Positions 25,011 to 33,799 of a stretch of DNA of 64,000 nucleotides are shown piece after piece. The notes beneath the pieces are model-generated. The model saw only the letters and a list, made by a program, of their open reading frames with translations, made no database searches and had not been told where the DNA came from. This stretch comes from Sphingomonas kyeonggiensis (GTDB lineage: Bacteria; Pseudomonadota; Alphaproteobacteria; Sphingomonadales; Sphingomonadaceae), in the NCBI RefSeq assembly GCF_014196745.1, contig NZ_JACIEH010000005.1, positions 1 to 64,000 on the forward strand, in the 5' to 3' direction. The translations under genes were made by a program, and so were the position numbers. How positions within the stretch are numbered: position 1 is the stretch's first letter; the number at the start of each line of letters is the position of its first letter.

Positions 25011-26051
25011 TTATCGGCGAAAGCGGCCAATGCCGGTCGAGGCCCGTTCGATCAGCTTGAAATCGACGTGCACATCCTCGGCCCCGGCATCACCATCCGC
25101 GACTCGCGCGATCAGCGCCAGCGTCGCCCGCTCCGCCATCTCGGAGATGGGCTGGCGGATGGTGGTGAGCGATGGCCAGGTCTTCACTGCGATCGGCGTG
25201 TCGTCGAACCCGGCAACGGCGAGCCCGTCCGGAATGGTCAGGCTGCGGCGATGCGCGACGGAGAGCACCGCCGCGGCCATGTCGTCGCTCGAGGCGAAGA
25301 TCGCGCTCGGCCGCTCGGGAAGGTCGAGCAGACGCTTCGCAGCGGCAAGCCCCGAGTCGAACCCGAAGTCGCCCGAGTCGATCAGTTCGGGTGCCTCGGG
25401 CAGCCCGTGCGCCCGCAGCGAGTCGAGATAGCCCTCGCACCGCAGGGCGGTAGCGCCATGGCCCTTGGGGCCGCCGATGAAGCCGATCCGGCGATGGCCC
25501 AGGCTGATCAGCAAGTCGGTCATCGTCCGCGCCGCTGCATGATCGTCGACGCGTACCGTCACGATCCCCGGCATCGCCCGTCCCGCCGCCACCACCGCGA
25601 TCGGCACGCCCAGTTCCTCGACGATCGGGCGCCCGGCAATCAGCTCCGAATAGGGCGGCGGTAGCAGCAGCGCGTTGGCGCCGCTGCGCACCAGCCCGCG
25701 CAGGGCCTCGGCGAGCGTGTCATAGGCCGGCGCACCGCCATATTGGACCATCAACTGCGCGCCGTGCGCCGTCGCCGCCTGGAGCGCGCCCACCAGCATC
25801 GCACTGAGGAACGCGTTCTGCGGGTTCACATAGACCAGCCCGATGCGCGCCACGACCGAGCTGGCCAGCGCCCGCGCCGCCGGATTGGGCTTGTAGTCGA
25901 GCGCCTCGATCGCCTCGCGCACCCGCTCGCGCGTCGCCTCGCCCATCTTGCCGGTGTCGTTGAGATAATTGGAGACGGTCATCGCCGAGGTGCCGGCGCG
26001 TTCCGCCACCGCCTGGATCGTTACGCCTGAACTGCCGCGCCGCCGCGCCAT
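25011..26051 (-). CDS. LacI-family transcriptional regulator (paralogue 2)
   Basis: This 346-residue repressor has the helix-turn-helix VTIQAVAERAGTSAMTVSNY and hinge helix NPAARALASS, followed by the sugar-binding-like sensor domain (SAIFASSDDMAAAVL, VAGFDDTPIAVKTWPSLTTI). The start MARRRGSSG at 26051 aligns with paralogue 1; the frame is open to 26111. Its own promoter region carries the strongest form of the operator, a 16-bp palindrome at 26152-26167, shared with the divergent oxidoreductase operon. Autoregulation and control of all four TTAGCGCTAA sites are therefore the simplest reading. The effector is unknown, presumably a sugar or sugar acid made by the locus. Confidence 0.93.
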   Translation of the reverse strand: MARRRGSSGVTIQAVAERAGTSAMTVSNYLNDTGKMGEATRERVREAIEALDYKPNPAARALASSVVARIGLVYVNPQNAFLSAMLVGALQAATAHGAQLMVQYGGAPAYDTLAEALRGLVRSGANALLLPPPYSELIAGRPIVEELGVPIAVVAAGRAMPGIVTVRVDDHAAARTMTDLLISLGHRRIGFIGGPKGHGATALRCEGYLDSLRAHGLPEAPELIDSGDFGFDSGLAAAKRLLDLPERPSAIFASSDDMAAAVLSVAHRRSLTIPDGLAVAGFDDTPIAVKTWPSLTTIRQPISEMAERATLALIARVADGDAGAEDVHVDFKLIERASTGIGRFRR

Positions 26052-26142
26052 ACACCGCCGATCCTGATTCCCGGTTCGTCCGCGCGACTCTATTTCCGTA
26101 ATGTGTACCACAGCAAGCGACGCCCGCCACGCTTGACGGGTT

Positions 26143-26172
26143 TTGAGTTTAAGTTTAGCGCTAAACTAAATT
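26143..26172 (+). promoter_or_regulatory. Candidate promoter of the Gfo/Idh/MocA operon
   Basis: TTGAGT (26143-26148) and TAAATT (26167-26172) with 18-base spacing. The LacI-type palindrome fills the spacer, an arrangement that would allow direct repression. The gene start is 26 bases downstream of the -10 box. Confidence 0.45.
26152..26167. promoter_or_regulatory. LacI-type operator, 16-bp palindrome (site 2)
   Basis: AGTTTAGCGCTAAACT is a perfect 16-bp palindrome in the 146-base spacer between the divergent LacI gene and the oxidoreductase operon. It contains the TTAGCGCTAA core shared by all four sites and is the longest version. Confidence 0.8.
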
Positions 26173-26197
26173 AGAATCACAGGTGGAGAGCGCGCAA

Positions 26198-27316
26198 ATG
26201 GCGAAGATCAGGCTGGGCATGACGGGTGGCGGCCTTGGTTCCTTCATCGGCCCGATGCATCATCTGGGCGCACATCTGAGCGGCCGCTTCGAGCTGGTCG
26301 CCGGCGCCTTCTCCAGCGATCCCGATCGCTCCCGCGCCGCCGGCGCGAGCTACGGCGTGGCGCCCGAGCGCTGCTATGCCGACCATGCCGCGATGATCGC
26401 CGCCGAAGCCGCCCGGCGCGACGGCATCCAGGCACTGGCGATCGCCACCCCCAACCATCTCCACCTCCCCGCCGCGCTCTCCGCGATCGAAGCCGGGCTG
26501 CACGTGATGTCGGACAAGCCCGCCACCGCCACGCTCGCCGAGGCCGAGCAGCTGCGCGAAGCGCTCGCCGGCAGCGCCAGCCTCTACGCCCTCACCTTCA
26601 CCTATTCGGGCTTCCCGATCATCCGCGAGGCCCGCGCCCGCGTCGCCGGCGGCATGATCGGCGCGGTCCGCAAGGTAGCAGCCAGCTTCAACCAGGGCTG
26701 GCTCGCCAATCCGCTGGAACAGGCCGGCAACCCGCGCGCGGCCTGGCGGATGGACCCGTCGCGCTCCGGCGTCGGCGGCTGCATCTCGGACATCGGCACC
26801 CACGCCTTCCATCTCGCCGAGTACGTCACCGGCGACACCGTCAGCGAGATCGTCGCCGATGTCCGCACCCACGTCCCCGGCCGCGCGCTCGACGACGACG
26901 CCAATATCCTGATGCGCTTCGCCGGCGGCGCCTCGGGCGTGCTCGCCTCGTCGCAGGTCGCGGTCGGAGAACGCCTCGGCTTCACCCTTCAGGTCTTTGG
27001 CGAGAAGGGCGCGCTGCACTGGAATGCCGAAGCGCCGGAGGCCATGCGCTTCGTCGCAGCCGACGGCGCGGTGTCGCTGCTCAGCCCGATGTCGCCCGGC
27101 CTGCTCGTCCGCGAGCCACTGCAGCCCGGTTTCGGCGGGTCGATCCTCGCCGGCTTCGCAGTCCAGTACCGCGACTTCGCCAAGGCGATCGACGGCGACA
27201 CCGCTCTGATCGGCACCGTGCTGCCCGGCATTGAGGACGGCGTCCGCACGATGCGCTTCGTCGAGACCGCGGTGCGGGCAAGTGCCGATCGTGCCGGCTG
27301 GACGTCACTGGCATGA
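26198..27316 (+). CDS. Gfo/Idh/MocA-family oxidoreductase 1
   Basis: This 372-residue NAD(P)-dependent sugar or sugar-derivative dehydrogenase has an N-terminal Rossmann fold (RLGMTGGGLGSFIGPMHHLG), IATPNHLHLPAA at strand 4, and the catalytic-lysine motif SDKPATAT in place of the usual EKP. The C-terminal alpha/beta domain has GGCISDIGTHAFHLAEYVTG, with the conserved Asp-x-x-x-His. The start at 26198 is chosen for AGGTGGAGAG; a GTG lies 15 bases upstream. First gene of a three-gene operon under the LacI-type operator. Substrate unknown; relatives oxidise carbons of hexoses, inositols or their glycosides. Confidence 0.92.
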   Translation: MAKIRLGMTGGGLGSFIGPMHHLGAHLSGRFELVAGAFSSDPDRSRAAGASYGVAPERCYADHAAMIAAEAARRDGIQALAIATPNHLHLPAALSAIEAGLHVMSDKPATATLAEAEQLREALAGSASLYALTFTYSGFPIIREARARVAGGMIGAVRKVAASFNQGWLANPLEQAGNPRAAWRMDPSRSGVGGCISDIGTHAFHLAEYVTGDTVSEIVADVRTHVPGRALDDDANILMRFAGGASGVLASSQVAVGERLGFTLQVFGEKGALHWNAEAPEAMRFVAADGAVSLLSPMSPGLLVREPLQPGFGGSILAGFAVQYRDFAKAIDGDTALIGTVLPGIEDGVRTMRFVETAVRASADRAGWTSLA

Positions 27317-28350
27317 GCGCGCCGCTGACCATCGGCATTCTCGGCGCCGGCCCGGTGACCCAGGCGATCCATCTGCCGACGCTCGCCCAGATGCCCGAGC
27401 TGTGGCGGATCGGAAAGGTGATGGACGTGAACGCCGAGGTAGCCGACATCGTCGCCTCGCGCTGTGGGGCGCAAGGCGTCACCGATGCCGCTTCGGTGAT
27501 CGAGGACCCGTCGATCGACGTCGTCGCGATCTGCAGCCCGCACCATTTCCATGCCGAGCAGTTGATCGCCGCCGCCCGCGCCGGCAAGCGCGCCGCACTC
27601 GTCGAGAAACCCCTCGCCGTCAGCCGCGAGCAGGCGGAAGAAGTCGGCCGCGTCGTCGCCGAGACCCGCATGACCGTGCTGGTCGGCACGATGCACTGGT
27701 ATGATCCCGGCTTCCGCGCCGGCCTGGCCGCCTGGGAAGCCGAGGGCGGCTCTGCCACCCGCATCCGCTCGGCGATCTTCGTCCCGCCCAATGCCCAATT
27801 CGTGAACGCCGCGACCGAGGAGGCCTTCCCTTCCCCGCCGCCGCCCGCACCGCCGGCCGAACAGCCGCCAGAATTCCAGCGCGAGCGCCTGCGCGCCACC
27901 GTGCTCGGCCTCGCCATCCACCACGCCCCGCTGCTCCGCCGTTTCTATCCGCAGCTCGGCACCGTGGTGGAGGCCCGCCGTCACCCGCCCTTCGGCTATT
28001 CGATCCTGGTGCGGAACGGCGACCAGATCGCCGAGCTGCTCGCGGTGATGCCCGGGCAATGGCCGCCCTCCTGGAGCTTCGAGGCATCGAATGCCGATCG
28101 CCGGCTCCATGTCGATTTCGGCCCGTCCTACATCTCCGCCGGCTCGGGCCGCGCCACGCTCAGCGACGCGCAAGGCAGCCGCGGTTTCAGCCATGCCGAC
28201 AATGGCTATGCCGCCCAGTGGCGCCACCTCCACGCGGTGGTGACCCGGGGCGTGCCGCTCGACACGCCGTTCGACGTCGCGGTCGAGGATCTCGCCTTCG
28301 CGCTCGACCTTGCCGATGCCGCTGCCCAGGTGATGGAGATCGTGGAATGA
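27313..28350 (+). CDS. Gfo/Idh/MocA-family oxidoreductase 2
   Basis: This 345-residue oxidoreductase has Rossmann motif TIGILGAGPVTQAIHLPTL, CSPHHFHAEQ and the EKP motif (ALVEKPLAV). It is atypical in the C-terminal part: a proline-rich insertion at about residues 172-185 (FPSPPPPAPPAEQPP) and no clear D-x-x-x-H motif, with LAIHHAPLLRRFYPQ at the corresponding place. It overlaps the first oxidoreductase and the next gene by ATGA, so the three proteins are probably made together, possibly as a complex. Substrate unknown. Confidence 0.88.
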   Translation: MSAPLTIGILGAGPVTQAIHLPTLAQMPELWRIGKVMDVNAEVADIVASRCGAQGVTDAASVIEDPSIDVVAICSPHHFHAEQLIAAARAGKRAALVEKPLAVSREQAEEVGRVVAETRMTVLVGTMHWYDPGFRAGLAAWEAEGGSATRIRSAIFVPPNAQFVNAATEEAFPSPPPPAPPAEQPPEFQRERLRATVLGLAIHHAPLLRRFYPQLGTVVEARRHPPFGYSILVRNGDQIAELLAVMPGQWPPSWSFEASNADRRLHVDFGPSYISAGSGRATLSDAQGSRGFSHADNGYAAQWRHLHAVVTRGVPLDTPFDVAVEDLAFALDLADAAAQVMEIVE

Positions 28351-29090
28351 CCCGGCTGCGCGTGAACCCCGCCGACCAGCAGGCGGTGCTGGCCACCTTG
28401 CCCAACCGCTTCGTGATCGACGAGGCTGGCGGCGATGTGCACATCGTCTCGGGCGATGCGCTCGCGTCTGCCGGAGCCGGCGCCGTGATGATCACCGAAC
28501 CCGGCCTGGCCTCGGCCAAGGCCCTGCGCGCGCTGGCAGATACCGGATCGACGATCGGCCTCGCGCTCATCGCCGCGCCGGCCCTGCCAGAAGCCGCCAT
28601 CGCCGCCTCCCGCGCGCTGAACGATGATGTCCCGCTCATCGTCGATGCCGCTGCCGAGACCAGCGGGGCCCTGCGCGCCACGCTGTTCGAGCTGCTGATG
28701 CTGATCGATACGCTCGGCTGCCATGCCGAAGGCCTGCGCGTCCTCGCCGATACGCCGAGCGAGATCATCCTCGTCGTGGAGAGCGTGGATGGCTGGAACG
28801 GAGCCCGCCTGACTGCACGGCGCAGCTTCCGCACCCGCTTCGCGCTGGAGACCGTCTCGCGCACGCTCCGCCGCGAGATCGTGATCGACGGCACCGCCCT
28901 CTCGACGCCCGCCGAGGTCCGCCTGTTCGACGCCAGCGGCACCCGCACCGCGCTGCCTCGCTACGAAGGCGGCCTGCGTGCCTCGTGGAAGGCCCTCCAT
29001 GTCCGCCTCACCGAGGGTACCGGCGACGACGGCCAGATCGAAACCGCGATCCGCCTGCTCGCCCTGCTCGATGCGGCGGGGGTTGTGTAG
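28347..29090 (+). CDS. Protein of unknown function in the oxidoreductase operon
   Basis: I do not recognise this 247-residue protein. It has no signal peptide or membrane helix. The N-terminal half alternates beta-strand and helix segments rich in Ala (VIDEAGGDVHIVSGDALA, GLALIAAPALPEAAIAA), as in a Rossmann-like fold without a glycine-rich loop. The C-terminal end (GDDGQIETAIRLLALLDAAG) resembles the last helix of Gfo/Idh/MocA proteins. One possibility is a degenerate non-catalytic oxidoreductase relative acting as a partner of the two preceding enzymes. Its ATG overlaps the preceding stop as ATGA, and codon use matches its neighbours, so it is a real gene. Confidence 0.75.
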   Translation: MTRLRVNPADQQAVLATLPNRFVIDEAGGDVHIVSGDALASAGAGAVMITEPGLASAKALRALADTGSTIGLALIAAPALPEAAIAASRALNDDVPLIVDAAAETSGALRATLFELLMLIDTLGCHAEGLRVLADTPSEIILVVESVDGWNGARLTARRSFRTRFALETVSRTLRREIVIDGTALSTPAEVRLFDASGTRTALPRYEGGLRASWKALHVRLTEGTGDDGQIETAIRLLALLDAAGVV

Positions 29091-29108
29091 GGCTCGCCTC
29101 TCATTTCC

Positions 29109-29134
29109 GTCATCCCCGCGAAGGCGGGGATGAA
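29109..29134. repeat. REP-like intergenic hairpin (copy 1)
   Basis: GTCATCCCCGCGAAGGCGGGGATGAA folds into a short hairpin (CATCCCCGC/GCGGGGATG) between two convergent genes. The unit is the same family as the two arms at 39613-39700 and probably serves as a 3'-end structure. Confidence 0.6.
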
Positions 29135-29157
29135 GAAGAGAAAAAGACGAGTCCAGC

Positions 29158-30069
29158 CTACCCCACCGGATACGCCACATAGGCCAGCCACCGCCCGTCC
29201 GGCGACCAGCTGCTGACGTTGATCGATCCCTGTCCGCCGAAAAAGCTGGCGATCGTCCGGTGCTCCCCACCCTCGATCGGCATCGTCCGCAGCTCGACCG
29301 GCAGGTTTGGCGGGTGGCCGGTCGTGCCCTCGGGATAGCTGAGATAGGCGATGGTCTCGCCGGTGGGATCGGGATGCGGAAACCAGTCGATGCGGTTGCC
29401 CGTACTCATCAGCTCCACACCGCTGCCATCGGGCCGCATCCGGAACAGGCTGGCATCGCCGGGCACGCGCGCCTCCAGCTCGCCATTGAACCAGATCCAC
29501 GCGCCATCGGGCGTCCATTCGGGCCCATCGACCGGCGCCAGCCCCTCGAACAGCTGCCGGGCCGCGCCGCCCGCCTCGGGCACCACCGCGATGCCCCAGC
29601 GCAGCGGCTCGCCCGGCCGGATCGTCGCGCAGGCCAGCTCGATGCCGTCGGACGAGATGCCGTGGAGATAATAGGCTAGCCCATCCTCCGGGCTCACTTG
29701 ACGCGGCGTGCCGCCGGTGACCGGCACCGCATACACCTTGCGCGCCGCGGTGATGTAGAGCGTCTGCCCGTCCGGCGAGAGCAGGTGGTCATTGTTCGCA
29801 TTGTCGATGCCGTGGATCGCGATCGGCTCCAGCATCGCCGCGCCGTCCAGCGGCAAACGGAACAGGTGCCCGCCGCCATTGACGATCAGCGCTACGCCGT
29901 CCGGTGTCCAGTTCGGCGCCTCGAGCAGGCGGTCCGCCTCCAGCACCAGCCGGTCCTGGCTGCCGTCCCTGCCGACGATCCGCACCTGCGCAGTCTGGCC
30001 GGGCAGCAGGGGGCGGAACGGGCCATGCGCGGGATTGGCGCCGGGCGGCGTCTTGGATGCTATCGTCAT
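29158..30069 (-). CDS. PD40/TolB-like beta-propeller protein
   Basis: This 303-residue protein is built of repeated PD40 (WD40-like) blades: APNWTPDGVALIVNGGGHLF, NDHLLSPDGQTLYITA, GPEWTPDGAWIWFNG, WFPHPDPTGETIAYLSYP and NVSSWSPDGRWLAYVAYP. No signal peptide is visible, so it is probably cytoplasmic. Related proteins include TolB-type propellers and oligogalacturonate lyases, so an enzyme on a sugar or a binding scaffold are both possible. The ATG at 30069 has GGAAGAGG upstream. It is divergent from the UPF0303 gene and shares operator site 3. Confidence 0.8.
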   Translation of the reverse strand: MTIASKTPPGANPAHGPFRPLLPGQTAQVRIVGRDGSQDRLVLEADRLLEAPNWTPDGVALIVNGGGHLFRLPLDGAAMLEPIAIHGIDNANNDHLLSPDGQTLYITAARKVYAVPVTGGTPRQVSPEDGLAYYLHGISSDGIELACATIRPGEPLRWGIAVVPEAGGAARQLFEGLAPVDGPEWTPDGAWIWFNGELEARVPGDASLFRMRPDGSGVELMSTGNRIDWFPHPDPTGETIAYLSYPEGTTGHPPNLPVELRTMPIEGGEHRTIASFFGGQGSINVSSWSPDGRWLAYVAYPVG

Positions 30070-30109
30070 GCGCGAGCCTCTTCCATTTGGAACGGCCAAA
30101 GCCTAGGTG

Positions 30110-30123
30110 ATTTAGCGCTAAAT
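30110..30123. promoter_or_regulatory. LacI-type operator, 14-bp palindrome (site 3)
   Basis: ATTTAGCGCTAAAT is a perfect 14-bp palindrome midway between the divergent PD40 gene and the UPF0303-oxidoreductase operon. On the minus strand it sits between TTGAAT and TAGGCT boxes, which could be that gene's promoter. Same core as the other three sites. Confidence 0.75.
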
Positions 30124-30146
30124 TCAATGAAGATCGGAGAGGGCGG

Positions 30147-30617
30147 ATGCAGTTGGAAGAGATCGATCGCGAGGAACAGGCACTTGCGCTCACCCGCTTC
30201 GACGCGGAGGACGCATGGTGGCTCGGCTGCCATCTGCGCGATCGCGGTACCGCAGCAGGCGCGCCGATCGCGATCGAGATCCGACGCGCCGACACGCGGC
30301 TGTTCAGCGCCCTCCTCCCCGGCGCGACCGGGGACAATCTCGGCTGGATCGACCGCAAGATCGCCCTCGTCATGCGCTTCGAACGTTCCAGCTATGCGAT
30401 GCGCCTCAAGTTCGACGCAGCGCCCCCAGGCGCGTTCGATCGCTTCGGGCTGGATCTGCGCACCCATGTCGCCGCCGGTGGCGCGGTGCCGATCCGGATC
30501 GCAGGCACCGGGGTGATCGGCGCGGTCGCGGTCAGCGGCCTCGCCCAGGAAGAGGATCACCGCTACGTTATCGACGCGCTAGCCGCCTTGAAGGCGCATC
30601 AGGAGGCCCAGGCATGA
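30147..30617 (+). CDS. UPF0303 family protein (GlcG/HbpS-like fold)
   Basis: This 156-residue protein of the UPF0303/DUF336-like family shows the characteristic opening (LEEIDREEQALALTRFDAED) followed by AWWLGCHLRDRG and IEIRRADTRLFSALLPG. The family adopts a GlcG/HbpS-like alpha-beta fold. Members are described as heme-binding or of unknown function, and some are fused or linked to sugar dehydrogenase genes. The stop overlaps the next oxidoreductase start as ATGA, so it probably assists that enzyme. Ribosome binding site GGAGAGGG. Confidence 0.8.
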   Translation: MQLEEIDREEQALALTRFDAEDAWWLGCHLRDRGTAAGAPIAIEIRRADTRLFSALLPGATGDNLGWIDRKIALVMRFERSSYAMRLKFDAAPPGAFDRFGLDLRTHVAAGGAVPIRIAGTGVIGAVAVSGLAQEEDHRYVIDALAALKAHQEAQA

Positions 30618-31636
30618 GCACCGCACCCGTCCGCTGGGGCATCCTGGGACCCGGCAACATCGCCCGGGATTTCCAGGCCGGCGCCGCCGGCTCCGCGACC
30701 GGCACGATCGTCGCGCTCGGTACCCGGAATCCGCACCGGCCCGAACTCGCCGAGCATTTCCCCGGCATCCGCGTCGTCATCGGCTATGAGGCGCTGATCG
30801 CCGATCCGGAGGTCGATGCGATCTACATCGCCACGCCGCACACCCATCACGCCCATTGGGCGATCGCCGCGGCGCGGGGCGGCAAGCATGTGCTCTGCGA
30901 GAAGCCGATGGGAGTCTGTGCCGCCGAGACCGAGGCGATGTTCGCCGCCGCCCGGGCCGCGGGCACTTTCCTGGGCGAGGCCTTCATGTACCGCTTCCAC
31001 CCGCTGGTCGCGCGCATCGCCGAGCTGATCCGCGCCGACGCGATCGGCGAGGTGCGGATGATCCGCTCCAGCTTCGGATTCGCGGTGCCCGAGGCGGCAC
31101 GCGCCGGCCACCGGCTGTTCCAGCCCGAGCTGGGCGGCGGCGCCATCCTCGATCTGGCCGGTTATCCGGTATCGATGGCCGGACTGATCGCGGGCGCCCG
31201 AGGCAGCGGCGAGATCCCGATGCCCTGCGCGGTCAAGGCGGTCGCCCATTTCGGCCCGAGCGGCGTCGAGGAATGGACCTCGGCCCTGCTCCGTTTCCCC
31301 GGCGGGATCACCGCCGATCTTTCCTGCTCGGTCACCGTCCGCCAGGACAATGTACTGCACGTGATGGGTTCGACGGGCCGGCTCGAGGTCGACCAGTTCT
31401 GGTTCGCCGGCGGCAAGACCGGCGGGGTGAACGTCATGCGCCTGATCCGCCCCGACGGCAGTCGCGAGGAAATCGCGGTGGACGAACCGCGCCATCTCTA
31501 CAGCTTCCAGTTCGAAGCCGCGAACCAGGCAATCCTCTCGGGCGCCACCGAGTTCGCGCACCCTGGCCTCGATGCGGCGGACAGCATCGCCACCGCCCGC
31601 ATCGTCGATCGCTGGCTGGCCGAGATCAGAGCGTGA
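30614..31636 (+). CDS. Gfo/Idh/MocA-family oxidoreductase 3
   Basis: This 340-residue dehydrogenase has VRWGILGPGNIARDFQAG (nucleotide-binding loop), IATPHTHHAHWAIAAARG, the catalytic EKPMGV motif and GEAFMYRFHPL, typical of the trans-dihydrodiol/xylose-dehydrogenase subgroup. The C-terminal motif GGGAILDLAGYPVSMAGL replaces D-x-G-x-Y-x-x. The start at 30614 follows the overlap with the UPF0303 gene; the longer open frame upstream is a shadow. It ends 11 bases inside the convergent GH3 gene. Substrate unknown but probably a monosaccharide released by that glucosidase. Confidence 0.92.
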   Translation: MSTAPVRWGILGPGNIARDFQAGAAGSATGTIVALGTRNPHRPELAEHFPGIRVVIGYEALIADPEVDAIYIATPHTHHAHWAIAAARGGKHVLCEKPMGVCAAETEAMFAAARAAGTFLGEAFMYRFHPLVARIAELIRADAIGEVRMIRSSFGFAVPEAARAGHRLFQPELGGGAILDLAGYPVSMAGLIAGARGSGEIPMPCAVKAVAHFGPSGVEEWTSALLRFPGGITADLSCSVTVRQDNVLHVMGSTGRLEVDQFWFAGGKTGGVNVMRLIRPDGSREEIAVDEPRHLYSFQFEAANQAILSGATEFAHPGLDAADSIATARIVDRWLAEIRA

Positions 31637-33746
31637 CGCGCGTCTCGATCAGCGTGTCGGAGGCACCGCCAACCAGCACGCGATAGTCGCCGCCCTCCAG
31701 CCGCCAGCCATGCGTCGCCGGATCGCGCCAACGCAGGCTCTCGAGCGCGACGGCAAGCTGCACGACTTTCGTCTCGCCCGGCGCCAGCGCGACACGTTCA
31801 AAGCCACGCAGCAGCTTGGCCGGCTGTTCCGCCTCGACGCCCGGCGCACCGACATAGCATTGCACGACTTCCTCGGCCGCCATGTCCCCGTCGTTGCGCA
31901 CTGCCACCGACACTTCGATCGCGCCGTCCACCACCCGTGCCATCAGCCCGCGATAGGCGAAACGCGCATAGGACAAGCCATGGCCAAAGGCGTAGCGCGG
32001 CGTGATCTCCTCGCGGTCGAACTTGGTGTAGCCATGCCAGCGGCCATATTCGATCGCCTCGGCATCGCGGTCGAAGAACGGATAGTCCCCCGCCTCGCGC
32101 GCCACGGTGAAGGGCAGCTTGCCCGAGGGGCTGACCTCGCCGAACAACAGGCTGGCCAGCGCATGGCCCCCTTCCATGCCGGCATAGAAGCTCATCAGGA
32201 TCGCGCCGGCTTCTTCGCGCCATTCCTCGACCAGCACGGCCGAACCCGCAACCAGCACGACGACGACTGGCTTGCCGCTCGCCGCCGCCGCGCGGATCAG
32301 CGCGACCTGGTGCTCGGGCAAGCCCAGCGACAGGCGGTCGCCGCCGATCGGCTCCTTCGAGATACTCGGCCGACCCGGCTTGCCATCGGCGCCCAGCGCG
32401 ATATCGCCGATGATGTACTCGCCCTCTTCCTTGGCGGTGAAGCCAGCGACGACCACCACCGCATCGGCGTCCGCCGCGACCTGCTTCGCGGCATCGATAT
32501 CCTCGCCGCCGGCATAGACCACCGCCTCGTTGCCGAGCATCGCGCGCAGGCCCTGGAGCGGGGTGATGACATAGGGCGTGCGGACCCGGCTCGATCCATT
32601 GTCGCCGGTATTCTCCATGTCGGCGAGCGTGCCCAGCACAGCGAGCTTGCGTACCTTCTCGCGGCGAAGCGGCAGCGTCCCGTCATTCTCCAGCAGCACC
32701 GCGCATTTCTCCGCGACCTCGCGGGCCAGTGCGCGGTGACTGTCCTGCGCGATCAGGTCCTTGGAATAGCCCTCGAGCGGATCCTCGAGCGCGGCGAAGC
32801 GGAACTGGGTGGTGAGGATGCGGCGGCAGGCCTGGTCGATCACCTCGGGCTCGACTGTCCCGGCCTCGACCGCGGCGACCAGCTTCTCGCCGAAGACCAG
32901 CGGCTCGGGATTCTCGACGTCGAGCCCGGCGGCCGCACCGTAAACCTTGTGCACGCCGCGCACCCAGTCCGAATGGACGAAACCCTCGAAACCCCATTCG
33001 CCGCGCAGCACATCGGTGAGCAGCGCGCGGCTCTGGCCGCAGAACTCGCCGTTGACCTTGTTGTACGCGGTCATCACCGTCGCCACGCCGGCATCCAGGC
33101 AATGCTTGAAGTGCGGCAGATAGACTTCGTGCATCGCGCGCGCGTCGGCGGTCACGTTCACCTTGAAGCGCGCGTTTTCCATGGAGTTGAGCGCGAAATG
33201 CTTCACCGTGGCGATCACGTTGTGCGCCTGGATGCCGGTGCCCATCGCGGCGCCCATCACGCCAAGGTGCCAGGGGTCCTCGCCATAGGTCTCCTGCGCG
33301 CGCCCCCAGGCCGGGTGGCGCAGCAGGTTGATGCAGACCGCGCCCGAGAAATTGCAATCCTGCGCCCGCGCCTCGACACCCATCACTTCGCCGACGCGCC
33401 GCTCCAGCGCCGCGTCGAAGGTCGCGCCCCGCGCCATGGTGCAGGGGAAACAGGTCGAGCCGACCCGGGTCACCCCGCGCGGGCCATCGGTGAACATCAG
33501 CGGCGGGATGCCCAGCCGCTCGGCGCCGCCGCCGGCGCGATAGGGCCGCGCACCCCAGATCCGATCGTCTTCGGCGAGCGCGTCGAAAAAGCCCTTGCCG
33601 GACATCATCGCAACCTTCTCGTCGAGGCGCAGCTCGGCGAGCACCCGCGTGACCAGCGCATCGATCTCCGCCTGGCTCGCACCCTTGGCCGGCATCCAGC
33701 CCGACGGAATTCCTGCGCCCTGTCCCACGGTCGAAGTCGTTGCCAC
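31626..33746 (-). CDS. Beta-glucosidase, glycoside hydrolase family 3
   Basis: This 706-residue GH3 enzyme has an N-terminal (beta/alpha)8-like domain (about 25-320) with the substrate-binding VKHFALNS and the catalytic aspartate in GFVHSDW (Asp260). The alpha/beta sandwich domain (about 350-560) and the C-terminal fibronectin-III-like domain (about 595-690) follow. No signal peptide is visible, so it should act in the cytoplasm on imported oligosaccharides or glycosides. The start is a GTG at 33746 with GGGAGAGACAAGG upstream; the open frame continues without a good site. Operator site 4 lies about 55 bases upstream. It is convergent with oxidoreductase 3. Confidence 0.93.
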   Translation of the reverse strand: MATTSTVGQGAGIPSGWMPAKGASQAEIDALVTRVLAELRLDEKVAMMSGKGFFDALAEDDRIWGARPYRAGGGAERLGIPPLMFTDGPRGVTRVGSTCFPCTMARGATFDAALERRVGEVMGVEARAQDCNFSGAVCINLLRHPAWGRAQETYGEDPWHLGVMGAAMGTGIQAHNVIATVKHFALNSMENARFKVNVTADARAMHEVYLPHFKHCLDAGVATVMTAYNKVNGEFCGQSRALLTDVLRGEWGFEGFVHSDWVRGVHKVYGAAAGLDVENPEPLVFGEKLVAAVEAGTVEPEVIDQACRRILTTQFRFAALEDPLEGYSKDLIAQDSHRALAREVAEKCAVLLENDGTLPLRREKVRKLAVLGTLADMENTGDNGSSRVRTPYVITPLQGLRAMLGNEAVVYAGGEDIDAAKQVAADADAVVVVAGFTAKEEGEYIIGDIALGADGKPGRPSISKEPIGGDRLSLGLPEHQVALIRAAAASGKPVVVVLVAGSAVLVEEWREEAGAILMSFYAGMEGGHALASLLFGEVSPSGKLPFTVAREAGDYPFFDRDAEAIEYGRWHGYTKFDREEITPRYAFGHGLSYARFAYRGLMARVVDGAIEVSVAVRNDGDMAAEEVVQCYVGAPGVEAEQPAKLLRGFERVALAPGETKVVQLAVALESLRWRDPATHGWRLEGGDYRVLVGGASDTLIETRVTL

Positions 33747-33799
33747 GCCTTGTCTCTCCCTTGCGCCCCGCACGCCAGCACTTCGGCGTCCACTTAGAA

